Below are positions 27,438 to 38,855 of a stretch of 64,000 nucleotides of DNA, piece by piece. The stretch's first letter is position 1. Every line of letters starts with the position of its first letter. Source of the stretch: Cardiocondyla obscurior (taxonomy: Eukaryota; Arthropoda; Insecta; Hymenoptera; Formicidae). The translations under genes and the position numbers were made by a program. The stretch is from positions 2,234,501 through 2,298,500 of the forward strand of contig NC_091881.1 of the NCBI RefSeq assembly GCF_019399895.1. The letters run 5' to 3'. A model generated the notes under the pieces. It was not told the origin of the DNA. It saw only the letters and a list, made by a program, of their open reading frames with translations, and ran no database searches.

Positions 27438-29227
27438 GAGGCGTGCAAGCTGCTGCCCGCCGCTGCTGCGAGTTCGTTCATGCGCCCGTCCGTGCCCGCT
27501 CCGAGTTGTGGACGAATGTGGTCGGCTCCAAGTCCCTCCGTCTCTTCTCCCTTTCCCTCCTCGTCCCCTTTCGTTCGCTCTCTTTCTCGAAGACGCGGCC
27601 AAATATTGCATCGCCGGATAAATATAGGCGGCCGCGGACCGCGCGGCTGCACCAGCCCTAAACGCGCACTTTTGCTCTCCTCGCTCTTCGCGCTCGTCGT
27701 TCGCTTTTCGGACGGAACTACTACTATACATGCCGGCGACTTCTCGCCGGCGCGCCGCGGCATTCCTCTCCCGCGGTTCTCTTTCCGCGCCTTGCTGCGT
27801 CGCGCAAAACGATCGTTAAATCCGTTCTCCGCTCGTGGCCGAGAACTTGTGCGATAACGATCCCGGCACTTTGTAATATTTTTTCGCCATTCCGCTGAAT
27901 CGGCAAACCGCACCCTCGCTTCCCCGCCCGAAGGGAATTTGTCCTGCGCTTTCGGGCTACTTAAACCGCGCGATAAAACGTCCTACGAGTGGTATTATTT
28001 CGATTTCGAGAGTTATTTTATTTTAAACAGTCGGGAGGGATATTTCTCTTCATTTTAAAACGTTCGGCGCCTATGTAAACTATATAATTTACGCCGGCGG
28101 ACAATCGCAGCTCTACTTTTCGACCATAGGTCTCGAATAAGATCCGAGCAAAGCCGTGCGACGCGACGCGACAATCGCTCGCGAGTCATTTCAAGAAACT
28201 CACCGCGGTTCAGTCATTCGCGATCCCATAACTTGTAGTTTATTCGGTTCGAGCGGTTATCTCGCGGCGCATTACAGCAGGCGATAAGTTGTAATCGGGT
28301 CAGTAACAACGATGCATTGTAAAGTATCATCGGCTCGTGAATGCCCACGGCTCTGTCAGCGCCGCGGGAACGACCGCTCGACGATATCATCGACGCCACG
28401 AATCTTACAAGACTTACATAAGATCCAGCGATTCAGCTTCTCTTCCGTCAGCGCCATTTCTCCATCAATCCGCGTTCTTGGTACAGAAAACTCCCTTTGG
28501 ACGAATTTTTTTTTTTTTTTTGGGCCAAGTGAAATTGGAAAGAGATCACCATTTACTGCTGGCCGTTTGAGCGCTCCAAGTATCGCTGACCTGAAAGAAG
28601 CAATAAAAACAGCATATTGTAAATCGTGTTGTTGTAAATCTGTCGATAGCGATGGAAATAAAAAGAGAAGAAGAAAAAAAAAAGAGGGAAAAAGACAGAG
28701 ACATTATCGAAACAGAGGTTTAAGCGAGCGGCGGAGCCTACGGCTTATCGCCCGTCGCTGTGCACGCGGCCCGAGTCCGCATGCTTCTGCATGCCAACAC
28801 ATACGAGCGCGGATCGTGTCTCGCGTGCGTTTACGTCGGGCGTCGCGCGTGCATACACACGCTTGCGTAGGCACGTTCGTCGTCGCCGCGTCCGGCGACG
28901 TCGGGCTATCCCTTAGCGCGGTTCCCCGCGCACCGGCTCTCTTTGTTTTCGCTCGGCGGCCGCCGCGCGTCGCGGCGTCGCGAGAAGCGAGCACGTGGCC
29001 GCGAGGTTGCGGGCATAGTCAGTGAAAATCATCGTGCGCGGACACTGGATGGCGGGAAACGTGCGTGATAGCGCCCGCGGAGGGAGGCCCTAATCAACCT
29101 GGCGCGTGAACCTAACCTAACTCCACGCGAGAGACCGGGGGAGGGTGGGAAACGCGCGCGCGGTAGAGGAAGCGGTGGAGGAGACGGCGGAGAGATGCAG
29201 GGGGGAACCGGGGAGGGAGGGAAGCTG

Positions 29228-29280
29228 AAGACGACGACGGCGGCGACGACGACGTCGACGACGACGACGGCGGCGGCGGT
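29228..29280. repeat. (GAC/GGC)n trinucleotide block
   Basis: Repeated GACGAC and GGCGGC units over about 53 bases. A second GAC block lies at 31013-31050, inside the open frame upstream of coding exon 1. Confidence 0.85.
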
Positions 29281-30675
29281 GCTCTCTCGCCGGCGATCGC
29301 CGGTAAGGCCGGGGACAGAGAGCGGAGACGGTTATCGCGGAAGTTCGGCAATTATAGGTGCCGAGTCGTTTTTTTTCCCTCCCTATCTTGCCTTTTTTTC
29401 CCCCCTTTTTTTTCGACGAGTGATATTGATTTGGGAGAGGCAGTTCGTATTCGCGGCACGAGCATACCTTGTGACTCGTAGAGGCGATACCGCCGGCAGC
29501 GCGATGCATCACGGCGCAGCGCGCATTGAGGGGAACAACGCTCGGTGGCTCTCGCCGCGGGGTGAAGGGTGCGAGCGGATCGCGCGGTGCGGTAGGGAAA
29601 CGGAGGGATGACGACGAGGGGGAGGATAGGAAAAAGAACGCGCGGCAGCAAGCGGGCAGGGACGAGAGAGAGAAACGAGGGCCGATCGGACGATTCCCCG
29701 CTGCTCGAGTCCGTTCCCCTACGCCGAAAGGTTACCCCACCGCGTGAATCGCCGTTCCCCGACGACGCGGTATCAAACTCCCTACCTACCGGTTCAACGA
29801 ATATAACTTCCTCGCTTCGCCTCCTCTCGCCGGCTGTCCCCTTTACACCCCGCGTCCCGGCGTCGGTTCGCGCTGGTCGTCTCGTCCTCCACCACTGCTG
29901 ATCGCTGCCGCCGCCACTACTACCACGTCTACCAACCTCCTCTCACCAGGGACGAACGCGAATTCTCGACTACCCATAGCTAGTCCACCGATTCTTCGAA
30001 CAGAGATCATAGACTTTGACTAGGACTACGAATTAAAAAACGCCGATCGAATCACTCGATTAAATACAGCTTTTGAAATAATAAGTTCGAACGGCGCCTT
30101 ATCGCGAAAAAATATTAATTGTTTGCCAGAGATTGAGTAATTTTTCGGAAAAAAAAAACGTAGCAATTAATCATCAACGTCTTCCCCGAAGCAAGAGTCG
30201 GGGCTACTCATCTCCGGTTAAATCTGAATTCGAAACTTTTGCAGCTTCTCGCGTGAATATAATTTATCGTAACAGGGCTAATTAAACGTCGTCTAGGAAA
30301 AAATTTAAATTAGTACAATCCGGTCGACAAAATGTTTCCTGAAACAAAGCATACTACGCCCAAAGAAAGAATTCAACTGGAACGATAAAGAATTACGAGA
30401 TTATTCCGCCGAGTTGTGCGGAAGGTGGACCCACCTTTACGGTGTTGGTTTCAATCGAAGCGCGTGTTTTCAGGATTTCGGGCTTTAATTTCGACTTGAA
30501 GTCAGCTGTCTTTGAGTAAGTTTCCCTCCCTGTGGGTCAGGCGCCAGAGCCGCGAGCGGGAAATGACGGCGACGTCACCCCCGCGAATATAGTCGGCCCT
30601 GCAGCCGCCGCCGCCGCCATCACCCCACCGCGACTCGCTTCACGGCACCTTCTCCGCTCTCGCGTCCTCCACCCG

Positions 30676-31329
30676 ATGCTCTACCATCCCAAACCCGAAC
30701 CAGTCCAGAAATCCCCTCTCTGGGCACGCGTGTACCGCGACGACGACAGTGTGGCAACGCTGCAGATCGCTCGCCAGTGTCTCGGTCTTGGCGAGTTACT
30801 CGGGGGGGCTCAGGCCGAGTCTACCGAGATTGTGTCTGCCGGCGCGGGTAACCCGAAAGCGAGTGTGGCGAGGATTAAAGTCGCGGGCCGTTTCCCGGCA
30901 TGCGAGACCGTCTCGCTGTTGCCTGAAGGCCGTACAAGAACGCACGTAGGACGGTGTGGCAGCGATAAGAAAAGTTTCACGGCCGCGGGTCTAGAGGAGG
31001 AAACTGACGGCGGTGACGGCGACGACGACGACGACGACAACGACGACAGCAGGGACGTGGACGGCGCGGAAGACTGCGTGAACGACGACGAAGAGGAGAT
31101 AAAGCGGCCACGGCAGCAGAAGGAAGAAGAGAAAAAACGAGTCTCGGAGGCAAGAGGCGGCGGTGGTGGAGGAGGAGAACGACGACGTATCGTCGCCGCG
31201 CGACACACGGAGCAAGGGCAGAAGGCGAAACCGACGAGACAGGCCGGGCGCCGCGCGCTCGCACGTTGCCGTGCCGCGCTTTACTATACCGCGCCACACG
31301 CGCGCCGTGATTCGCGTACGCGCGCGTGA
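30676..31329 (+). other. Long open frame upstream of exon 1, probably 5' leader sequence
   Basis: From an ATG at 30676 the frame is open for 217 codons and stops at 31327-31329, 73 bases before the exon 1 start codon and in a different frame. It can be extended upstream only by using a GTG. The translation contains an Asp-rich run from the (GAC)n block, a Lys/Glu patch and a Gly run, and no domain I recognise. The likeliest reading is CpG-rich 5' UTR or promoter DNA that lacks stops. If transcribed, it would be an unusually long upstream ORF expected to reduce translation of the zinc-finger protein. A genuine small coding exon cannot be excluded. Confidence 0.25.
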
Positions 31330-31353
31330 GCCATACACGCGCACCACGTTACA

Positions 31354-31361
31354 TATTTATA
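31354..31361 (+). promoter_or_regulatory. TATA-like element before exon 1 (weak candidate)
   Basis: TATTTATA occurs 42 bases before the exon 1 ATG in otherwise CpG-rich sequence. A start site about 30 bases downstream would fall near 31385-31395, where an ACAGTG initiator-like sequence lies, leaving a leader of only some 10-20 bases. The real start site may be far upstream. Confidence 0.2.
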
Positions 31362-31402
31362 TGCATACACGGTGACCCGCGCGCGGAGATAATACAGTGT
31401 AA

Positions 31403-31505
31403 ATGGCGCTCTCGGCGCAGAACCAGTCGACGTCGTACGTGAACTTGTATTACTCGATCGTCCAACGTGCGGCGACACGCTACTTTAAGGAATACTACAA
31501 TTCCG
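31403..31505 (+). CDS. Zinc-finger transcription factor, first coding exon (shared)
   Basis: This exon encodes 34 residues plus the first base (G) of a split codon. The ATG is preceded directly by an in-frame TAA, so this is the first possible start in the frame. The peptide starts MALSAQNQSTS and is rich in Tyr and aromatic residues, ending RYFKEYYNS. It has no zinc finger, signal peptide or clear membrane segment. It ends at a strong donor (G|GTGAGT), in phase 1. Joining that G to either downstream acceptor (44852 or 46939) makes Asp and continues in the zinc-finger frame, which is the main evidence that this exon belongs to the gene. It would give both isoforms a common N-terminus of 35 residues. 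The protein-like composition, matched phase and strong donor make chance unlikely, but a transcript is needed to confirm it. Confidence 0.75.
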
Positions 31506-31511
31506 GTGAGT
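31506..31511 (+). other. 5' splice donor of exon 1
   Basis: GTGAGT directly after TTCCG, a near-consensus metazoan donor in phase 1. It opens an intron of 13,346 bases to exon 2A or 15,433 bases to exon 2B. Confidence 0.7.
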
Positions 31512-31594
31512 ACCAAACGCGCACGCATGTGACTTACGCACCGCCCGTACGGCGGCTTCCGTTCCCCCCCTTCTCCCTCCCCCCTCGCGGGCGA

Positions 31595-31610
31595 GCGCGC
31601 GCGCGCGCGC
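31595..31610. repeat. (GC)8 alternating run
   Basis: Sixteen bases of perfect GC alternation about 90 bases inside the intron, just after a C-rich stretch. Perfect CG alternation is the sequence most prone to form Z-DNA. Confidence 0.85.
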
Positions 31611-34157
31611 TACGCTCACTTTTTTACCCAGCCGCTCGAGCAACGACGAATTTTTGTAGGCGAGCCGCTTACGGATAAACGCGGGCTACGTATTCGTCCG
31701 GCTTTGTGTCGTCCAGCCGGCGGCCGCTCTCGGCCCCTCTCCCCGCTCTCGTTCTCGTCTCGTCCGTTGCCCTCCCGCGAACTTTGGCCCCCCCTCGTCC
31801 CTGCGACAGGCGCCGGCGGTTGCCACCTGTGCGTCCACGTTTCGGTGAGACGTCGCGTGCGCCGTGTAAACTCGCGGTTTCAAATTTTCCCGCCGACCGT
31901 TCCTCCGTTTATCCGGAGGCCTCCACCTCCCGGCATCGACGTACGCGGAAAGAATATTGAATTTCCACCTTCGGACGCGACTAGGAGACACGTGACAGTG
32001 AGGTATCGTTGCGGTATCGTCGCGATTTCCCGGGAAGAATAGAATTCGTTAACACTGGTAATCTCTCCGCGTCTCTCTCTCTTTTTTTTATTTTTTTTAT
32101 CTTTTTTTTTTTTACCTCTCGCGCTCGTCTCTCGGCTCTTTCTTCCGTCGCTTGCATACTCGCGCGTGCATACATGCGTGCCGGGACAGTTACAGAAGCG
32201 TGGTACAACGTGCTAACGATTGCCGGTGGTAGATGTGTTCTTCCGACTGCGATTAACAACGCTAGTTAAACACGTGTCCCGCGCGAAACTCGTGTACGTC
32301 TGCGGTCGAACTTAAGGCACCGTTAAACGAGACGTGGGTAATGTTGGGAGTCCGTAGGGCGGGCGGAAGAGAGAACGGTGGCCGAGGAGCAGAGGGTGGA
32401 CCGAAAGTCTCAAGGGAGAAGTTAGAAGGTACTGCTGTTCGCCGGTCGAACGTCCGATGCGCGAAACTCCGCGCGGCAAAGACGGCGGAAAGCGAAAAGT
32501 CGCTGCTTCTCGCTGGTGAAAACTAGCGAAGACCCGCGGAAACGTAAGGGAGATCCTACTGGAAATACCCCGTCGCGAAATCGCCGCGAAAATCCCACAA
32601 AAAAAATCCCAAAACCAATTCGAGATAAACGCGAGACTAATAATTAAGTAGTTCCGCCGACGGCGGCGAGTCCCGCGCTCGTGTACTAATCGCAAAATTG
32701 GATCTCGAAACGATTAAATCTCTTTATTATGGAGCACGTTACCGCGAGAGACGGGGAATTTAATTAATGCCGCCGGACCAAAACATTCGCACCGCGAAAA
32801 GCGGCGGGAACGTGAAGAAAGTGATACCGCGGGCGCTGATCGTGTAAACCCGCTTTATGAACTTGGTCGGAACGTATCGCGCCCGAATGGCGGAATAATT
32901 TTGAAAAGGGAAAACCATGGACCGTAGGAAAAAGAAAAAAAAATAATAATCGTGGATCGAGCGCAATTATTCCCTCGCACGTGCAGTCGCGAAGACCGCG
33001 TTAGAAAATTAGAAGTTTATGATTAAGAGCGCTGACGAATAACGCGCGTGATTTAGAAGAAGATGATACACGGTTGCGGGAGATGCTGCTCGTTGCACGA
33101 GTCTCTAATTAAATATTCGTAGATATATATGTATATATATATATAAAAGAATGTAAAAATTTGCGGAGAAAAAAGCGCATCTGATTGTTTTAAGCGGAAA
33201 ATTATTCAGGCGGATATACGTGTATTCTGCGAGAATTCTCTTGACATATTTATTGCAGCGGGACAAAAAGAAATTCGCAATTAAATGTAATAACATTATC
33301 TCGCCGTTTCGGCATTTACGGCGATATTAATTATTTACAGCGTTCGCTGTAACGACAGCTGTACATTGATCGTCTCGTTTATTATTGATCGAGCCTCTCA
33401 ATTATTCGAAATGAATAAAATAAAATTAATTTGTTGCTGACATGGCTGCGAGAGAGCTGCACTTTTCGATAATTAAACGCCCCGGCAAATGTTATTAACA
33501 ATACGGCCCATTTGCCTTCTCTCGCTGTGTGCTTCGGAGTGCCGTACGAGAATTGCAATCGAATTTACGTGACGAATATTTATACCCAGAGCGTTCCTTT
33601 TCACTCGAGTGAGACAAGACACAGCGAGATAAAGGAGAGCTGCGTGGCGATATGGCGAGACACGGATCGCGTAATATCTATCGCGTCGTTTGGGTCATCT
33701 AATCGGTTCCCGAATTATCGCGCGCCAAGTGACGAAACGCAGCGATAAAATTTTCAAGCTGACCCGTCCTTCGGCGATCTACGTTCTAACTTTCTCACAG
33801 AGATACCGCGCTCGGAATCAAAGGGAAAAATAATCCCGACCGCCGCGTCCCGCCGGCTCGACTCGTGGCGAAACAATCGAATGCGATGACGCAGGACGGT
33901 GCGCCCGCGATGTTTTTCTGTCTTCGCGAACCTCCGCTTATTTAACGCCGGAATTTTAACGTTTTCTCAGCGCAGTAACCCGACGTCGAGAAGTCGGCAC
34001 GGCTGCACACTTGCGCGGGACCCGACAGTCCCGACACCGATCGAGGCGCGCGCGTTGGCTGGTCAAGGTGAGCGTCGTCGGCCGAGGACTCTCGTGATCG
34101 TGCTCTTTGTGACCGAGAAATACCGCGCCGGCGATCGTGAGTGAGCCGCGGCCTGTG

Positions 34158-34176
34158 CGCGAGCGAGCGAGCGAGC
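34158..34176. repeat. (GAGC)n run
   Basis: Four to five GAGC units in the intron. Confidence 0.8.
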
Positions 34177-37077
34177 CTGCGGCCGAGAGCGAATGATAAC
34201 GGCTAAGTCGGTGACGGAAGCTCGTCTCAATTGCCGACGAAGATCGACCGCGCTCTCTTTTTCTCTCTTTCTTTTTCTCCGATCGAAATCTTCCCGCGGC
34301 CGGCGACATTTTCCCTCCCGCCCGTGTTCGCCGCTTACGTACTTGCGCGAGTAAAGATTCAATTGTCGGAAACGGGGCCGTGGGGTCTGAAAAATACCAC
34401 AGCGGGTGGCGGACTAATCTGATTTTCGCGAGCTCCAGTCAATAAAACACTGCTTTCGTAAATACCGCTCTGGTCCAAGAACGGCGGGGCCGCGCGCGGC
34501 TCGACGGTGATCTCTAAACACGGGCGGGCAAGCGATTATATTTGTGACGGGGAAATATAGACTTAGCGGGCATTGCTGGAAAGAGACGGATTGCCTATTT
34601 AGATATGCCACTTTGATAAGAGCGCCGGTGAAAATTTAGCACGTGTCGGGGCAGCACGCGTCGGGGCGGCTTTATGCATTTTCAACAATCGCCGCGTGTT
34701 AAGCCCTCCATTACAATATTATTAAATTAGCCGAGGTACCAGATCGATTCTGGCTTGCCGAAAGCGCGCTCGAGATACGCCTCAAAGTTTCTTCCTCGGG
34801 ATCGCGGGCGTAATTGGCGAAAACAGTGCGATTAAGGCGAGGCGTCGGATCGGCGGTAAGGCGCGGGTATATCGCGTTAATGTGGACGGCGGCAAATATA
34901 ACGTAAATCGCGATACGCTCGCCGATAATAATTGTTATATTGTCCCGACGGTCGCGTGAATATCTTAATTGCGCGATACATCGGGCACCGCGTTAAAGCG
35001 AACGATCGTAATCGCGAGCCGTCGTTATACGTTTGTAGTTTACGCCGAGAAAATCAGCGTACCTCCACAATCAAATGACTCGTAAAACGGTCGTCGAAGA
35101 GCGGCGGCGGGCCGCTCTAGGCGCGATTATTTCCATTATTATTACGTAACGGCGGTATTTAAGCTTATCTCGCGCTCGTTAGATGCCCGATCGCTCGAGT
35201 GCAGTTTGTCTCGATGAGCCCGGGATATTTTTAGACGTCCGCGCTGCCGCCGTCATTGTTTTCTTTGGAAATAACGTGTCATTATGCGGACGGATCGTCA
35301 CTTTCGACGTGTCGAGCCGTAATCCCGCCGAGTCTAGCATTACACACAGTCACGGCGGCGCGGTGCCACCTTAAGATTTCTCCCGAACGGGTTTCATATA
35401 AAGTGCAAGTTGTAAAGCACGTAAATATTTGTGAGCGTCGCGTTTTAACCGGCTGGGAGTCAACCTTGACTCGAATTTTTAAAGGCGCCCGGACGTTGCT
35501 GTTAACGAAAATTCGAAGGGGAAAAAAAAAACATCCATTTATTCGCGGCTCGAGATGGCCGCTCTTCTCGCACGGAGTTGCCTTTCTTCCGTCGAGTTTC
35601 CTTCGGCGAGATAATTACGACGCGATATTTATGATGTAACGTGATAAAACCGCGAGATACAACGCCGAAACGTATCGCGCGATGGTGGGAAAATTAGCTC
35701 CGCGGAGACGCGCGAGTGGAATGTGCGTCAACGGTATTTTTTTCCAATTTTTTTTTTTTTATTATTTTTTTTATTTTTTTGTTTTTCTCTTTTTTTCCTC
35801 TCAAAGCCTCGGGATTTCTAATTGTAACATAATGTGAGATATCGCGCGACACGATGTAAGAAAGGCATTGTGCGAGGCTTACGATTGCCCTGGTGAACAC
35901 GCTTCGTAGTACGAATCGCTTCGACGAGTATGAGTCATTTTTATTGAATAGCGAGGAAAGAGCGAAGGCGAGAGAGAAATAGAGAGGCGGAATCTCTGTA
36001 CGTGTGTGCGCGAGCGTGCAAGTATACGTAAGGGAGGGCAAGAGGAGAAGCATCGTCGCGCGCGCATTCGGAAAATAAACGCGTCGACGAGTTTATCGTT
36101 TGACTCCCGGCGATAAAAGAGCGATCATTGCACCGTATCGCTCGTAATATAAGAATTAATGCAAACGAACCGAACTCGCGTGAAAATCTACGATCGACCT
36201 GATTCAATTCCACGGATAATAATTATCGAAACGTTCCGCTGTCCGTTTTGTAAATTGCGAGTTACGCATTAACCGCGCGGAACGCGACAAAAGTGGCGGC
36301 GGGAATTACGATATTTCGCCGGCAATTATGTTGGGAAAAAAAAAACTTTGTACGAATGATATATGCGACTGAAACGCATAACGTCGCGGAATCTGTGTGA
36401 ATCCGTGAACGGGTCTACGACCGATTACATGAACGTTTGTCCAGCCGGCCGTCGAGGCTTTATAAATAATGCATCGGTGGTCCACTTGCGAAAAAAATAA
36501 AAAAATAAATAAATAAAATAAAATTAGATTTAATTCGCGTCGCTGGATATTGCTTTGATGTTATTTTGATGAAGTACTTCGCCCAAATAATTAACGTCTC
36601 TGCGCTCTCCGTGTCAGCGTATCGGAATTAAATAAATAACAGCGGGTAAAACATAAGTCAATGAAATCAATTTACTTTATCTCGAACTTCATAAATTATG
36701 CATTAATAAATAAATAAAAAAAAAAAAAAAATCGCGGTGAGTTTCGAGTCGCAACGTCCGGTGTCATCAGCGCGTTGTTTTATAACTTTTCCACTTAGGC
36801 AATTAATGCCGCGGCACAGCGGAGCTAAACAGCGCGATAAATACATATCCGCGCGCGCGAGATGTTTTTTAATTGGATCGTTATCAGGTTCGATTACAAA
36901 TTTGCTGCGAGGCGCGACAGGACACGTCGACCTCACGCGCGATATTTGCGCAAATCCGCGGTGGTCTTGGACGTGTGCGCGCCAATTGTTTCATAAGGCA
37001 GAAATAATACACTCCGCGAGTGCGCTCGAGCATCCGTCAAAAATATCGCGGTAACAATGGCCGAAAGAAAAAAAAAT

Positions 37078-37101
37078 TTATATATATATATATATATATA
37101 T
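37078..37101. repeat. (AT)n microsatellite
   Basis: About 12 AT units within the intron. Confidence 0.9.
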
Positions 37102-38833
37102 CCGACGTTTCGACTTCGTCAATGCGTGCACTACACTCTCGAGCTAACAGCGGGCGTATATTTCGTTTCTGTCTATTTTTCTGAAAACAAACATTCGATC
37201 TGACGAGCTGAATAACGCCAATGGAACACTAGGAAAGGACCACTCGTTTCTGGAGCACTCTTCGGAGCGCCATCGCGGAAAGTTATGTTTTTGTTGCGCC
37301 CGTTTCGTTTTTTTGCCACCCTCCTCCCTCCACGCGAGACCGCCGCGCGAGGGAGGTCCCTTGAAACGGCTCGATGGGAATACGGGCCGCAGGTATTTCC
37401 TCCGACATTCGATAAATAGCGGCCGATGTTTGCTTTCGCAAATGAATGCCCGAGTCCCCCGTTCCTCGCTCCCTCACCCCACCTGCGAGATTCTCACACG
37501 TTTAATTCCTAATTTATATTTCATCGTATCGACGTGTCGCGTCGACGAGTCCCTCGGTCGCTTAAGCTGCAGGGCGCAAAAAAAAAATAAAAAAAGAAAA
37601 AAAACCGTAAAAATTTTACACGCGAAAAATCTTAGTCTGTAAAACAAAAATAAAATAGAAAAAAAAGAGAAGAAAAGGGCAAAACGATTGATAAAAATTG
37701 ACGTGCCTGTCAGCGGTAAAAGACGCGTTGCGACATTTTCGCGATTCAGCATCGCCCGATCGTCGTTAACTGCCAAGTCGGGTCGCTTAGAGCGGCCAAT
37801 CAATAAGATATCGCGATGAGAGCAAAAACCAACCGTCCCATAATTTATACACAACTCCCACGCGAAGTGCACATTGCCGTCGCGCCGCGCCGTCCCCATC
37901 TTTTCCGCGAGAGCACGAGGAAAATGGTATGGCGAATGCGACATAGATCTCGCCCGTGGTCGCAATTATCGGACGTTCTTTCCTTTGCTCGGGTCCATAA
38001 ATTAACGAACGGAGCCGCGTTCGCCCGAGGTTAACGTCGGCGATCTGTCACGCCGAGAATTTCACGCGTGCGTCACGTAAATTACGTGCGTAATCTACAA
38101 CCGGGGGAAGAAGGCCTCGCACGGTCGAGGCTGGATCGTCGCGCTGTTAATATATTTTTTTTAATACCTCTTTGATCTGTGGTTAATTAATTAAAAAGGA
38201 AAAATGCCTAAAGAGTCTTAATGCAAGGGTGATAATTCGAGAAACCGAACTGAGAGAGCAATCGGAGACGCAGGAAGCTTAGATTTTTGCACACGGCGTC
38301 TGACGAGGCATAATTCTGCTTTATCTACGGACTTATCTGCAAAGTGTGTCGCAGACTCCCGTCAGCCAGCAAGACTTATCGATCTAATACTGCATATCGG
38401 GTTTTCTCCTTCGATATTTTCTTTTATTGCACGCATATCGTGCAGGCAGCGCCTTCACTTTAAGCCCGCAAAGTCGCTTTCACCTCTTCAATTAAATCCG
38501 CACTTTCGACCAAAGATACTCTAGTTACCTCGCGATTTTGTCAACAGCGGAAAGTCGGGTTTTCTTTCTCCTACCCTCCTTTTCTTTCTTTCCTTCTTTC
38601 CAGTCTAATTTACAGTACCGTTAAAACGCGCCCGGAAGCTAGCGCAATCTGCGTAAAAATAATCAGTTTGATCGCCTGCCTTATTTCCTTTTCGTTGTTA
38701 CATAAATCCAACGATCATTAACGCTAATTATTATTAATTAACATTAATTCGCGACGCGATGCAAAAATTGAGTCGTCCGGACTTGTCAGAAGTGACTGGA
38801 AGTGACGAAGTGAGACTCCCCGAGCCTTTCTTC

Positions 38834-38855
38834 TTTTTTTTTTTTTTTTTTTTTT
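38834..38855. repeat. T homopolymer, 22 bases
   Basis: Uninterrupted T run on the + strand within the intron, after a short CTTCTT lead-in. Confidence 0.85.

Larger units (their letters stand above)
26901..30675. other. Upstream flank of the zinc-finger gene
   Basis: No supported coding exon. The stretch is CpG-rich with two long GA-rich tracts (26991-27128 and 27283-27437) and a GAC/GGC trinucleotide block at 29228-29280. Large overlapping open frames on both strands at 27126-27913 and 28312-29025 are Arg/Ser/Glu or poly-Phe text caused by these tracts. A GTAAGT donor-like sequence at 30516-30521 could end an untranslated 5' exon, but nothing else supports that. Confidence 0.5.

Noticed and set aside
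27126..27913. Overlapping open frames of about 245 codons on both strands
   Set aside because: Both come from GA-rich and CpG-rich DNA with few stops; translations are low-complexity and mirror each other.
28312..29025. 237-codon + strand open frame
   Set aside because: Includes poly-Phe from a T run and poly-Lys from an A-rich run, then Arg-rich CpG text; no domain.
29109..29120. CCTAACCTAA, resembling the insect TTAGG telomere repeat
   Set aside because: Only two units, with no array; far too short to be telomeric.
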